DNA from: Lewinellaceae bacterium
Lineage (GTDB): Bacteria; Bacteroidota; Bacteroidia; Chitinophagales; Saprospiraceae
NCBI GenBank assembly: GCA_020636325.1
Contig: JACJYC010000024.1
Span: forward strand, 23,865-87,864
Direction: 5' to 3'
DNA length: 64,000 nucleotides
Under the pieces are notes generated by a model that ran no database searches, was not told the origin of the DNA, and worked only from the letters and a program-made list of their open reading frames with translations. Below are positions 51,459 through 59,379 of the stretch, in pieces. Both the position numbers and the translations under genes were made by a program. Every line of letters begins with the position of its first letter. The stretch's first letter is position 1.

Positions 51459-54305
51459 ATGAAATACCTGAAATTCTTTATTGCCGCCCTGATTTTATTC
51501 GCGGGTTGCCGGCAGGATCGGGTAACGGATCAAGCCGCCGGCTTTTCATCCGAATCCGGCCTATACGGCCCGGAAAACATGGAGATCACCCTTTGGGCCG
51601 AATCGCCGATGTTTTTCAACCCTACCAATATGGATGTGGACATCCGCGGGCGGGTCTGGGTCACGGAAGCCGTCAATTACCGGGACTTCAACAACAAACC
51701 CGATCACCGCCTGCACCGGGACCACGGCGAACGGGTCGTGATCCTCGAAGATACCGACCAGGACGGAAAAGCAGACAAATCCACCATTTTTGTCGAAGAC
51801 GAGGACCTGGTTTCTCCGCTGGGCATCGCCGTCATCGGGAATCGCGTATTCGTCAGCGCCGCCCCGAGCCTGATCGTGTACACCGATGAGGACGGCGACG
51901 ACCATCCGGACAAAAAGGAAATCTTCCTGACCGGATTCGGCGGCCTGGACCACGACCATTCCCTGCATTCCGGCATCGCATCCCCCGACGGCCGGTTCTT
52001 CTTCAATGTCGGCAACGCCGGACCCCACCACGTGGCCGACCGCGCCGGGTGGACCCTGCGCTCGGGCAGCGTTTACACCGGCGGCACGCCCTACAATACC
52101 GAAAACCACGGCAATCAGGTTTCCGACGACGGCCGCATATGGGTTGGCGGCATGGCCCTGATCATCGGCATGGACGGCAAGGGCCTGAAGGTCCTCGGCC
52201 ACAACTTCCGCAATTCATACGAAGTCGCCATGGATTCCTACGGCAATATGTGGCAAAACGACAATGACGACCAGGTGATCGCCTGCCGCACTTCATTTCT
52301 CATGGAGAACGGCAACGCCGGTTATTTCTCCGCCGACGGCACCCGCTACTGGCAGGCCGACCGACGCCCCGGGCAGGATATTTTTACCGCTTCCTGGCAC
52401 CAGGAAGACCCTGGGGTGATGCCGGCTTGCGACAATACAGGGGCGGGCTCCCCGACCGGAATAATGCTGTACGAAGGGGACGCTTTCGGCCCTGAATTCA
52501 GGGGGACCCTGTTGAGCGCGGAGGCGGGCCGAAACGTCATCTTTGCCTATCACCCAAAACCGGACGGGGCGGGGTTTGAATTGGCTCGCCACGACCTGGT
52601 CAGTTCTCAGGGCCGGGAATCCAGTGAGAAATACGAATGGAACGAAACCGGAGAAGACACGACGAAGTGGTTCCGGCCGTCCGACATCTGCGCTTCCACC
52701 GACGGCTCCATTTTCATCGCTGACTGGTACGATCCCATCGTCGGCGGGCACGTGATGAAGGATGAGGCGGGCTACGGCAGGATATACCGGTTGGCGCCGA
52801 AAGGCCAAAAGCTGACGCCGCCAAGGATCGACCTGGCCACCGAAAACGGCCGGATCGAAGCACTGAAAAGCCCTGCGCCCAATGTCCGGTATGCCGGTTT
52901 TGATGCGCTGCGCTCAGCAGGCGCCGGTTCGATACCCACTGTTAAGGCATTGTTGACGGCCGATAATCCCTATCATCGCGCCAGGGCAGTCTGGTTATTG
53001 GCGCAATTGGGCGAAAAGGGCCTTGCCCAAGTGGGGGATCAGTTGCAACAGGGGGACAACAACACCCGATTGGCCGCTTTCAGGGCCCTGCGTTCGCAAG
53101 GGACGGACATCGTAGACCTTTGCAACCGGGTGATTAAAGAAGCGGACCCACCATTGGCGCGCGAGATCGGGATCGCTCTGCGGGATGTACCCTTTGATCA
53201 ATGCAAAAATCTGATCATCGCATTGATTCAACAATACGACGGTCTTGATCCCTGGCTCCTGGAAGCCATCGGTACGGCGGCTGATCGGAAGGAGGAAGCG
53301 GTTTATCAACTGCTGAAGGGGATGAATCTGGAAAGTGGGAAAAAACGCAATTTGTTGTGGCGGCTCCACCCCGTAACGGCGGTTCCGGAATTATCGGAAT
53401 TGGCGGCAGACCCTTCACTGGAACCGGCGGAGCGCTCCAAAATGCTCACCGCCCTGGCATTTATCCGGGATAAAACGGCTGCGGAGGCCATGCTGAAACT
53501 GGCGAAATCCGACTTTTCGGAGGTAGCGCAAAGGGCGGTTTACTGGCTCAACTTCCGCAAGACGAACGATTGGGCCGAGCTGATGGACTGGAATGCCGAA
53601 GCCGCGGGCTACTTGCCGGAAAACCTAAAACAGATGCTGGCGCTGAAGGCGCAATTGACGGACAAACAAACACCCGACGGGGAAAAGATCCGCATTGCCC
53701 GGCAAATGGCCCCCGATCCCGCAGGCGGCAACCTCCTGGTCGGCCTCAAAATGGAATACCGGTTGAATGACGACATCGCCGCCGCCGTGACCGACGAGAT
53801 TTTTAAAAATCCGGACCCGCAGGTTCGCTTGCTGGCCAGCCAGTTCTTTCCCAGGAACGGCGCTCCCATCAAACTGGATTTTGTCAATCGCATGAAAGGC
53901 GATCCTGCAAAAGGGAAAACGATATTCGATTCCTTTTGTGCAACCTGCCACCGCCACGGCGATGCCGGTAACGACATCGGTCCCGACCTGACCCAAATTC
54001 ATACCAAATTCGATAAACCCGCCTTGCTGGACGCCATCATAAACCCGTCAGCCGGGATCGTCTTCGGATTTGAAGCCTATTCGGTGAAGACCAAAGACGG
54101 CAACAGCCTGATCGGCTTCATCCAAAGCGACAACGGGAAATTGATCACGCTGAAGGACGCCGGCGGCGCCATCCATTCCATCAAATCAACGGATATTCAA
54201 ACAAAAGAAAAGCTGGATCGGTCACTGATGCCCGACCCCGTGGGAATGGGCCTGCGCGACCAGGAGCTGGCGGATTTGGCCGCGTACCTTTTAAATTTTG
54301 AATAA
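51459..54305 (+). CDS. PVC-type haem-binding dehydrogenase lipoprotein
   Basis: A 948-residue lipoprotein (lipobox FAGC, Cys17). An N-terminal glucose/sorbosone-dehydrogenase-like propeller (about 40-450) contains NMDVDIRGRVWVTEAVNYRDF and GLDHDHSLHSG. HEAT-like helical repeats (about 470-760) follow, then a C-terminal cytochrome c with CATCH at 827-831 and an axial Met near 924 (SLMPDP). This is the membrane-bound dehydrogenase type common in Planctomycetes and Verrucomicrobia. It probably oxidises a sugar in the periplasm. It overlaps no neighbour and sits centrally in the sugar-type gene run. Confidence 0.88.
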   Translation: MKYLKFFIAALILFAGCRQDRVTDQAAGFSSESGLYGPENMEITLWAESPMFFNPTNMDVDIRGRVWVTEAVNYRDFNNKPDHRLHRDHGERVVILEDTDQDGKADKSTIFVEDEDLVSPLGIAVIGNRVFVSAAPSLIVYTDEDGDDHPDKKEIFLTGFGGLDHDHSLHSGIASPDGRFFFNVGNAGPHHVADRAGWTLRSGSVYTGGTPYNTENHGNQVSDDGRIWVGGMALIIGMDGKGLKVLGHNFRNSYEVAMDSYGNMWQNDNDDQVIACRTSFLMENGNAGYFSADGTRYWQADRRPGQDIFTASWHQEDPGVMPACDNTGAGSPTGIMLYEGDAFGPEFRGTLLSAEAGRNVIFAYHPKPDGAGFELARHDLVSSQGRESSEKYEWNETGEDTTKWFRPSDICASTDGSIFIADWYDPIVGGHVMKDEAGYGRIYRLAPKGQKLTPPRIDLATENGRIEALKSPAPNVRYAGFDALRSAGAGSIPTVKALLTADNPYHRARAVWLLAQLGEKGLAQVGDQLQQGDNNTRLAAFRALRSQGTDIVDLCNRVIKEADPPLAREIGIALRDVPFDQCKNLIIALIQQYDGLDPWLLEAIGTAADRKEEAVYQLLKGMNLESGKKRNLLWRLHPVTAVPELSELAADPSLEPAERSKMLTALAFIRDKTAAEAMLKLAKSDFSEVAQRAVYWLNFRKTNDWAELMDWNAEAAGYLPENLKQMLALKAQLTDKQTPDGEKIRIARQMAPDPAGGNLLVGLKMEYRLNDDIAAAVTDEIFKNPDPQVRLLASQFFPRNGAPIKLDFVNRMKGDPAKGKTIFDSFCATCHRHGDAGNDIGPDLTQIHTKFDKPALLDAIINPSAGIVFGFEAYSVKTKDGNSLIGFIQSDNGKLITLKDAGGAIHSIKSTDIQTKEKLDRSLMPDPVGMGLRDQELADLAAYLLNFE

Positions 54306-54372
54306 GAGTCCTAAATTCGCAGATCCGGTTGCCGTCAACCGTTTACCGTCAACCGTAAACCAACTTAAACTT

Positions 54373-55572
54373 ATGGCAAAAGTATGTATCCTGGGCGGCG
54401 GCTTTATCGGCCGCTTTTATGCCGACTCCTTACACGGACAGCGCGGCCGCGACCGGGTCAGCACCGTTTACGCGCGCCGCGAAGAAACCGCTGTCCGTTT
54501 TGCAAAAGATTACGGCGTACCTCATTATTTTACCAATATGGAAGAAGCCATCGCCCACCCGGAAACGGAAGCGGTGGTCATCGGCCTGCCCAACCATGTG
54601 CATGAAGAGGCCGTTATGCTCTGCGTGAAACATAAAAAGCCGGTCCTGTGCACCAAACCCCTGGGCCGGAACGCCGAAGAAGCCCTTCGGATGACCGAGG
54701 CCTGCGAAAAAGCAGGGGTCTTTGCCGGCTATCTGGAGGACTTGTGCTACACGCCGAAATTCCTCAAATCGCTCGACAGCGTCAATCGCGGCGCCATCGG
54801 CCGGGTGCTTTGGGCCAAATCCCGGGAAACCCACCCCGGGCCTCACTCCGACTGGTTCTGGGACATTCAGAAGGCCGGCGGCGGCGCGATCCTTGATCTG
54901 GGTTGTCATTGCATCGAGATCTCCCGCAATTTCATCGGCAAGGATATTCGCCCGGTAGAGGTGATGTGCTGGGCCGATACCCAGGTGAAGCCGATCGAGG
55001 CTGAGGACCACGCCATCGGCCTGGTGAAATACGAGAACGGCGCGATCGGCCAGTTCGAGGTGTCCTGGACCTTCCGCGGCGGCATGGACCTGCGCGACGA
55101 AGTGATGGGCACCGAAGGCACCATCTGGGTGAATTCGTTCCTGCGCACAGGCTTTGAGGTCTTCACCACCGGCGCCGGAGAAGGCGGATACGTGGCCGAA
55201 AAATCGGAAGCCGCCACAGGCTGGCAGTTCCCGGTAGGGGATGAAGCCCACGAACTGGGGTACACCAATATGTTCACCGACATGTTCAACGCCCTGGAAG
55301 CCGGTAAGGAACCCGCCGAAACCTTCTACGACGGCTACGTCGTGAACGCTATTATCGACGCAGCCTACAAGTCGGCAAAAACCAAACTGTGGGAGCCCGT
55401 ACAACTGCCGGTATGGCGGGGTAAGACCGGGGTGACCAAACCCTCCGTTTACCAGGAATACGACCAGGATCATTGGTTCATTAAGGACGAGATCCTGCCC
55501 AACGGCGACAAGAAAGTGATCCTTAAGAAAAAGGCGACCGGTGAGATCATTGAGGTGGCTACCTGGAAATAA
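54373..55572 (+). CDS. Gfo/Idh/MocA family oxidoreductase
   Basis: A 399-residue NAD(P)-dependent oxidoreductase. The Rossmann motif GGGFIG is at 8-13, the conserved lysine lies in CTKPLGRNAEEA, and the catalytic histidine region is LDLGCHCIEISRNF. It acts on sugars or sugar derivatives in the family. The ATG at 54373 is chosen; the upstream frame overlaps the previous gene and a CCGTCAACCG word repeat. It is followed after nine bases by a GH140 gene, so the two form an operon. Confidence 0.9.
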   Translation: MAKVCILGGGFIGRFYADSLHGQRGRDRVSTVYARREETAVRFAKDYGVPHYFTNMEEAIAHPETEAVVIGLPNHVHEEAVMLCVKHKKPVLCTKPLGRNAEEALRMTEACEKAGVFAGYLEDLCYTPKFLKSLDSVNRGAIGRVLWAKSRETHPGPHSDWFWDIQKAGGGAILDLGCHCIEISRNFIGKDIRPVEVMCWADTQVKPIEAEDHAIGLVKYENGAIGQFEVSWTFRGGMDLRDEVMGTEGTIWVNSFLRTGFEVFTTGAGEGGYVAEKSEAATGWQFPVGDEAHELGYTNMFTDMFNALEAGKEPAETFYDGYVVNAIIDAAYKSAKTKLWEPVQLPVWRGKTGVTKPSVYQEYDQDHWFIKDEILPNGDKKVILKKKATGEIIEVATWK

Positions 55573-55581
55573 CCGGAGGAT

Positions 55582-57015
55582 ATGACGCGCAGATCACATC
55601 TGATTTTCCTTTTACTGGCCCTTTCTCTTTCGATTGCGACCGGACAAAAAAGGGCCTTGTTCAAAGGACCATCCGTCGACCTCGCGCATGGGCAGATCCG
55701 GGTCAGCGCCGACGGACGCCATTTTGTCCACGCCGACGGAACGCCTTTCTTCTGGTTGGGCGACACGGCATGGGAGCTGTTCCACCGCTTGTCACTGGCA
55801 GAAGCCGGCCGTTATCTGGAAGACCGGCGCAGCAAAGGGTTCAACGTCATTCAGGCTGTGGTGCTGGCCGACCTCCACGGGCTTTCCGAGCCCAACCCAC
55901 AGGGCCATACCCCGCTGTTCGACAATGACCCGGCCCGGCCGGACGAAGCCTATTTCAAGGATGTGGATCAAGTGGTGAACCAGGCGGAAAAACTGGGCAT
56001 GTACATCGGCATGTTGCCCACCTGGGGGGATAAGTTCAACAAACAATGGGGGTTCGGGCCGGAGATCTTCACCCCGGAAAATGCCCGCGTCTTCGGTGAG
56101 TTCCTGGGCAAGCGCTACAAGGACAAACCCGTGATCTGGATACTGGGCGGCGACCGTATTCCGGAAACAGAAGCCCATTACGCTATTATCCGGGCCATGG
56201 CGCAAGGGCTGCGGGCCGGCGACGGCGGCAATCACCTGATCACTTATCACACCTGGGGCGAAAACTCTTCCTCCAGGTATTTCCACGAGGACAAGTGGCT
56301 CGATTTCAACATGATCCAGTCGGGGCATGCCGCCCTGGACCTGCCCAACTACAAATTCGTCCGCGAGGACTACGGCCGCGAACCGGCCAAACCCGTTGTG
56401 GACGGCGAACCGCGTTATGAGGATCACCCGGTAAACTGGGACCCCCGCAAGGGTTTTTTCAACGGCTTTGATATCCGGCAGGCGGCTTACTGGGCGGTGT
56501 TATCCGGCGCTGCCGGTCATACCTACGGCAACCACTGCATCTGGCAGATGTGCAGCCCCGACCATGAAATGCTGGCCTATGCCCGGTACTACTGGTACGA
56601 TGCCCTCCAACATCCCGGCGCGGTGCAAATGGGCTATATGCGAAGGTTGTTCGAATCGCGGCCATTTCAGCGGCTTCATCCGGATCAGCGCATGTTCATT
56701 TCCAGCCCGGAGGAAGGCCCCGGTTACCAGTGCGGCGCCATTGCTGACGACGGGAGTTTTTTGGTGGTCTATTCGCCGCTCGGCGAAACGGTCCGCATCC
56801 GCCTCGACGGGCTTGCCGGCGATCAGGCTATGGTCTGGGTATTTGACCCGCGGACCGGTAAGGTTCAAAAAACCGGAACGATCAACAAGGCCGATTATTG
56901 GGAATTTGATCTGCCCGGACAACCCGGAAGGGGGAATGACTGGGTGATTGTGGTGGACAGTAAAAATGCCGGTTTTCCCGGGCCCCCCGCTAAGAAACCA
57001 TACCGGAAAAATTGA
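55582..57015 (+). CDS. Glycoside hydrolase family 140 (apiosidase-like, DUF4038)
   Basis: A 477-residue exported protein (signal peptide about 1-21). It matches the DUF4038/GH140 pattern: GRHFVHADGTPFFWLGDTAWELFHRLSLAEA at the N-terminus, NVIQAVVLAD, VIWILGGDRIPE and a C-terminal beta-sandwich (SFLVVYSPLGETVRIRL). GH140 members include the apiosidase that trims rhamnogalacturonan II side chains; here the substrate is inferred only by family. A GGAGG ribosome-binding site precedes the ATG, unusual for this window. Confidence 0.88.
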   Translation: MTRRSHLIFLLLALSLSIATGQKRALFKGPSVDLAHGQIRVSADGRHFVHADGTPFFWLGDTAWELFHRLSLAEAGRYLEDRRSKGFNVIQAVVLADLHGLSEPNPQGHTPLFDNDPARPDEAYFKDVDQVVNQAEKLGMYIGMLPTWGDKFNKQWGFGPEIFTPENARVFGEFLGKRYKDKPVIWILGGDRIPETEAHYAIIRAMAQGLRAGDGGNHLITYHTWGENSSSRYFHEDKWLDFNMIQSGHAALDLPNYKFVREDYGREPAKPVVDGEPRYEDHPVNWDPRKGFFNGFDIRQAAYWAVLSGAAGHTYGNHCIWQMCSPDHEMLAYARYYWYDALQHPGAVQMGYMRRLFESRPFQRLHPDQRMFISSPEEGPGYQCGAIADDGSFLVVYSPLGETVRIRLDGLAGDQAMVWVFDPRTGKVQKTGTINKADYWEFDLPGQPGRGNDWVIVVDSKNAGFPGPPAKKPYRKN

Positions 57016-57038
57016 TGCCGGATTGATTTTACAGCAAT

Positions 57039-57941
57039 TTACAGCTTCCTTTTCATCCGGGAGGTCTCACCTGCACTCAGGGGGATGCGCAGCGCTGCAT
57101 TACTGAACAGCAGGATAAAGGTCATCCGCTTCCCCGATTGAAGTACCTGATCGAGTTGTTCCGGCGTAAGTTGAGCGGAAATGGTGAATTGAGTTCCCCT
57201 GATCTGATCAGGAGTACCGGCCGACTGTATGGCCTCCTGAAGTCGGTGAAAACCCGGAAGTGAAGTATCCTGACCTTGTACGGTCGTAACGGAACCATCA
57301 GGATGGAGGGTGGTTGAACCGAATTCTGTATAATGCGTGAAGGTCTGTGTGCCGTCCGGGTTAATCTGTGTAGCGGTGTTGCCGTTATTAAAGATGACTG
57401 AATGCGTCCCGTCTGGGTTGACCACAGTGGAAATATCCCCGTTGTTGATCACTACCGAATGCGTGCCGTCGGGGTTGACCTGGGTAGCAGTATTCCCATT
57501 GTGGAACGTCACCGAATGTGTACCGTCCGGATTGACCACAGTGGAAATATTCCCGTTGTTGAATATCATTGAGTGCGTGCCGTCGGGGTTGATCTGAATC
57601 CCTGATCCCGAAGGGGTATTGTCGGAAAAGGGCGCCGGGATCGCGATTTCGACACTATCCGACCTGCCGGAAACTTCGCTCAGCGATAGCAATAACGAAC
57701 CCGATTCCAGCAGAACCCGATCGAAGAAATCGCCCTCAGCCGGTTCGCCGTAAAATCGGAATGTCAACCGGACGCCTTCCGCTGTGCGCTGATCCATCAT
57801 CAGACTCAGGTTGCGGTTTGGGTTGTTGGTGCGGACCGGGCTTTGGATCTGCCTGAACGGACTGATTTCGAAATGGGATTGCTGTGTGAACAGGCGCCCG
57901 CCTGCCGACAGCATCAGACAGAAGAATAACAGCTTCCGCAT
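57039..57941 (-). CDS. Exported protein with 19-residue NPDGTHS tandem repeats
   Basis: A 300-residue protein with a signal peptide (about 1-19). After a domain of about 100 residues without a recognised family there are five 19-residue units starting NPDGTHS (the last begins NPDGTQT), with alternating IST and TAT ends, so the unit pair is really 38 residues. A polar C-terminal domain follows (LTPEQLDQVLQSGKRMTFIL). The repeats are also strongly conserved as 57-bp DNA units, which suggests recent expansion. Possibly a beta-rich surface or adhesion module. No function assigned. Confidence 0.72.
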   Translation of the reverse strand: MRKLLFFCLMLSAGGRLFTQQSHFEISPFRQIQSPVRTNNPNRNLSLMMDQRTAEGVRLTFRFYGEPAEGDFFDRVLLESGSLLLSLSEVSGRSDSVEIAIPAPFSDNTPSGSGIQINPDGTHSMIFNNGNISTVVNPDGTHSVTFHNGNTATQVNPDGTHSVVINNGDISTVVNPDGTHSVIFNNGNTATQINPDGTQTFTHYTEFGSTTLHPDGSVTTVQGQDTSLPGFHRLQEAIQSAGTPDQIRGTQFTISAQLTPEQLDQVLQSGKRMTFILLFSNAALRIPLSAGETSRMKRKL

Positions 57942-58061
57942 ATTGATTTTTTTCGGAATTTAGGGGAGATCCGAATTATCCGCAAATGCCGATCGCTGAA
58001 TTAACAATACTTTATGATTTCAGGTAGCGAAGTCGGAGATTGCTCCGCAAAAGGGAAATAT

Positions 58062-58649
58062 TCAATGGAATTTTTCTCCCTTTGACAGCATTTCCAGAAT
58101 GGCTTTCATCCGCTTTGCGCGCGTTTCCGGCTTTTTGGCCGTTTGCAATCGCCAACCGATGGCGTAGAGGTTGGTCTTGTTGAGGGTGTCAAAAAAGGCC
58201 TTGGCGGCCGGATCCTTTGACAGTTCTTCCAGAAAATCGGCAGGGACCTCCATGTTGGCGGGTGAATCATAGGCCTGGTCCCACCGCCCGTCGGCCTTGG
58301 CGGCTTCGATCTGGCGCAGACCGGCGGGCTGCATCCTGCCTTCGCTGATCAGGCGTTCTACATGTTCGATATTCCTTTTCGACCAGATGCTGCGTTTGCG
58401 CCGCGGCGTAAATTTCTGAAGGTAGGACAGGTCATCGTATTTATTGGCCACCGCGTCGATCCAACCGTAACAAAGGGCTACATCGAGCGCCTGAGCGTAG
58501 ACAATGGTCGCTACGCCGGAATTTTTTTTATAGAACCGCAGCCAGATCCCTTTTTCGGTGATTTCGTGATTTTCAACGAGCCATTCCTCCCAATGCGACG
58601 GCAGTTCGAAATGGAGGATCGGAAGGTTGTCTTTTTCGTGAAAGAGCAT
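58062..58649 (-). CDS. YdeI/OmpD-associated family protein
   Basis: A 195-residue cytoplasmic protein with the family hallmarks WLRFYKKNSGVATIVYAQALDVALCYGWIDA, YLQKFTPRRKRSIWSKRNIEHVERLI and AFFDTLNKTNLYAIGWRLQTAKKPETRAKRM. Relatives are annotated as bacteriocin-protection or YdeI-like proteins with little functional evidence. The ATG at 58649 follows the upstream gene's stop by two bases, so the genes are coupled. Confidence 0.85.
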   Translation of the reverse strand: MLFHEKDNLPILHFELPSHWEEWLVENHEITEKGIWLRFYKKNSGVATIVYAQALDVALCYGWIDAVANKYDDLSYLQKFTPRRKRSIWSKRNIEHVERLISEGRMQPAGLRQIEAAKADGRWDQAYDSPANMEVPADFLEELSKDPAAKAFFDTLNKTNLYAIGWRLQTAKKPETRAKRMKAILEMLSKGEKFH

Positions 58650-58651
58650 GG

Positions 58652-59284
58652 TCAGTTCCCGCAATTGGTGTTGTAATAATTGACGATGGTTTCCAGGTCG
58701 CCTTTCCGCAATTCCTTGGATTCCAGCAGCTGGGATAATCCCGGACAGTCCCTGAAATAGTCCGACATATCATTTTTGAAAGAAAAACCCTCCGGGTACT
58801 TGATCTCCCGGCCTTTCTTCTGAAGGTAATAGTAATTAAAATCCACTGAAAAAGCCGGCGGCATGACCTCGGCGTATTTATCCGTCCGGTCAGGTTCCTC
58901 GGCAGGCCGGTAATACTGGAACAACCGCAGCGGGCCGTCGATCCGCAGTTTCAGGAACATCTGCTCCTCACCCGGCATGATCCGGTATCCCGGCAATTGC
59001 GGACGATTGACGGCGACCATGCGGACCTCCTCATCACCGAAACGGAAACGGAATTCCCGGGCCCGGTAAGCCCGCAGGGTCTGCCGCTTCCCCCTGGCAT
59101 CAAAATAGACGACGCCCTGTTGCAGCTTCTCAAAGTCGGGATCATTGAAGATCAACCTGACCGGGATGTTGAACACGACGTTCAGCGTGTCCTTTTCATA
59201 AATGATGATCCCTTCGATTTTCCTGGCCTGAAGCTGGAGGGAAAACAGGAAGAGGACCGCGAAAATTGGCAGATTCTTTTTCAT
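58652..59284 (-). CDS. Exported hypothetical protein
   Basis: A 210-residue protein with a signal peptide (about 1-20, LQLQA). The mature part begins RKIEGIIIYEKDTLNVVFNIPVRLI and is beta-rich, then ends in a helical segment with two cysteines (RDCPGLSQLL...NYYNTNCGN). This general form is frequent in Bacteroidota, but I cannot assign a family. It lies two bases upstream of the YdeI-like gene. Confidence 0.7.
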   Translation of the reverse strand: MKKNLPIFAVLFLFSLQLQARKIEGIIIYEKDTLNVVFNIPVRLIFNDPDFEKLQQGVVYFDARGKRQTLRAYRAREFRFRFGDEEVRMVAVNRPQLPGYRIMPGEEQMFLKLRIDGPLRLFQYYRPAEEPDRTDKYAEVMPPAFSVDFNYYYLQKKGREIKYPEGFSFKNDMSDYFRDCPGLSQLLESKELRKGDLETIVNYYNTNCGN

Positions 59285-59294
59285 TTTTTGGAAT

Positions 59295-59379
59295 TGTCGG
59301 GGCAACCCTGTCGGGGCAACCCTGTCGGGGCAACCCTTGTGGTTGCCCTATAAAACCGGGCAACCACAAGGGTTGCCCC
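59295..59379. repeat. 22-bp perfect hairpin with triple direct repeat at a gene end
   Basis: TCGGGGCAACCCTG-type units lie in tandem at about 59297-59336. The last leads into a perfect 22-bp stem (59327-59348 with 59358-59379) around a 9-base loop, with core GGGCAACCACAAGGGTTG. The right arm touches the stop codon of the BNR gene. It may act as a terminator for that gene or be a mobile palindromic repeat. Confidence 0.75.
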
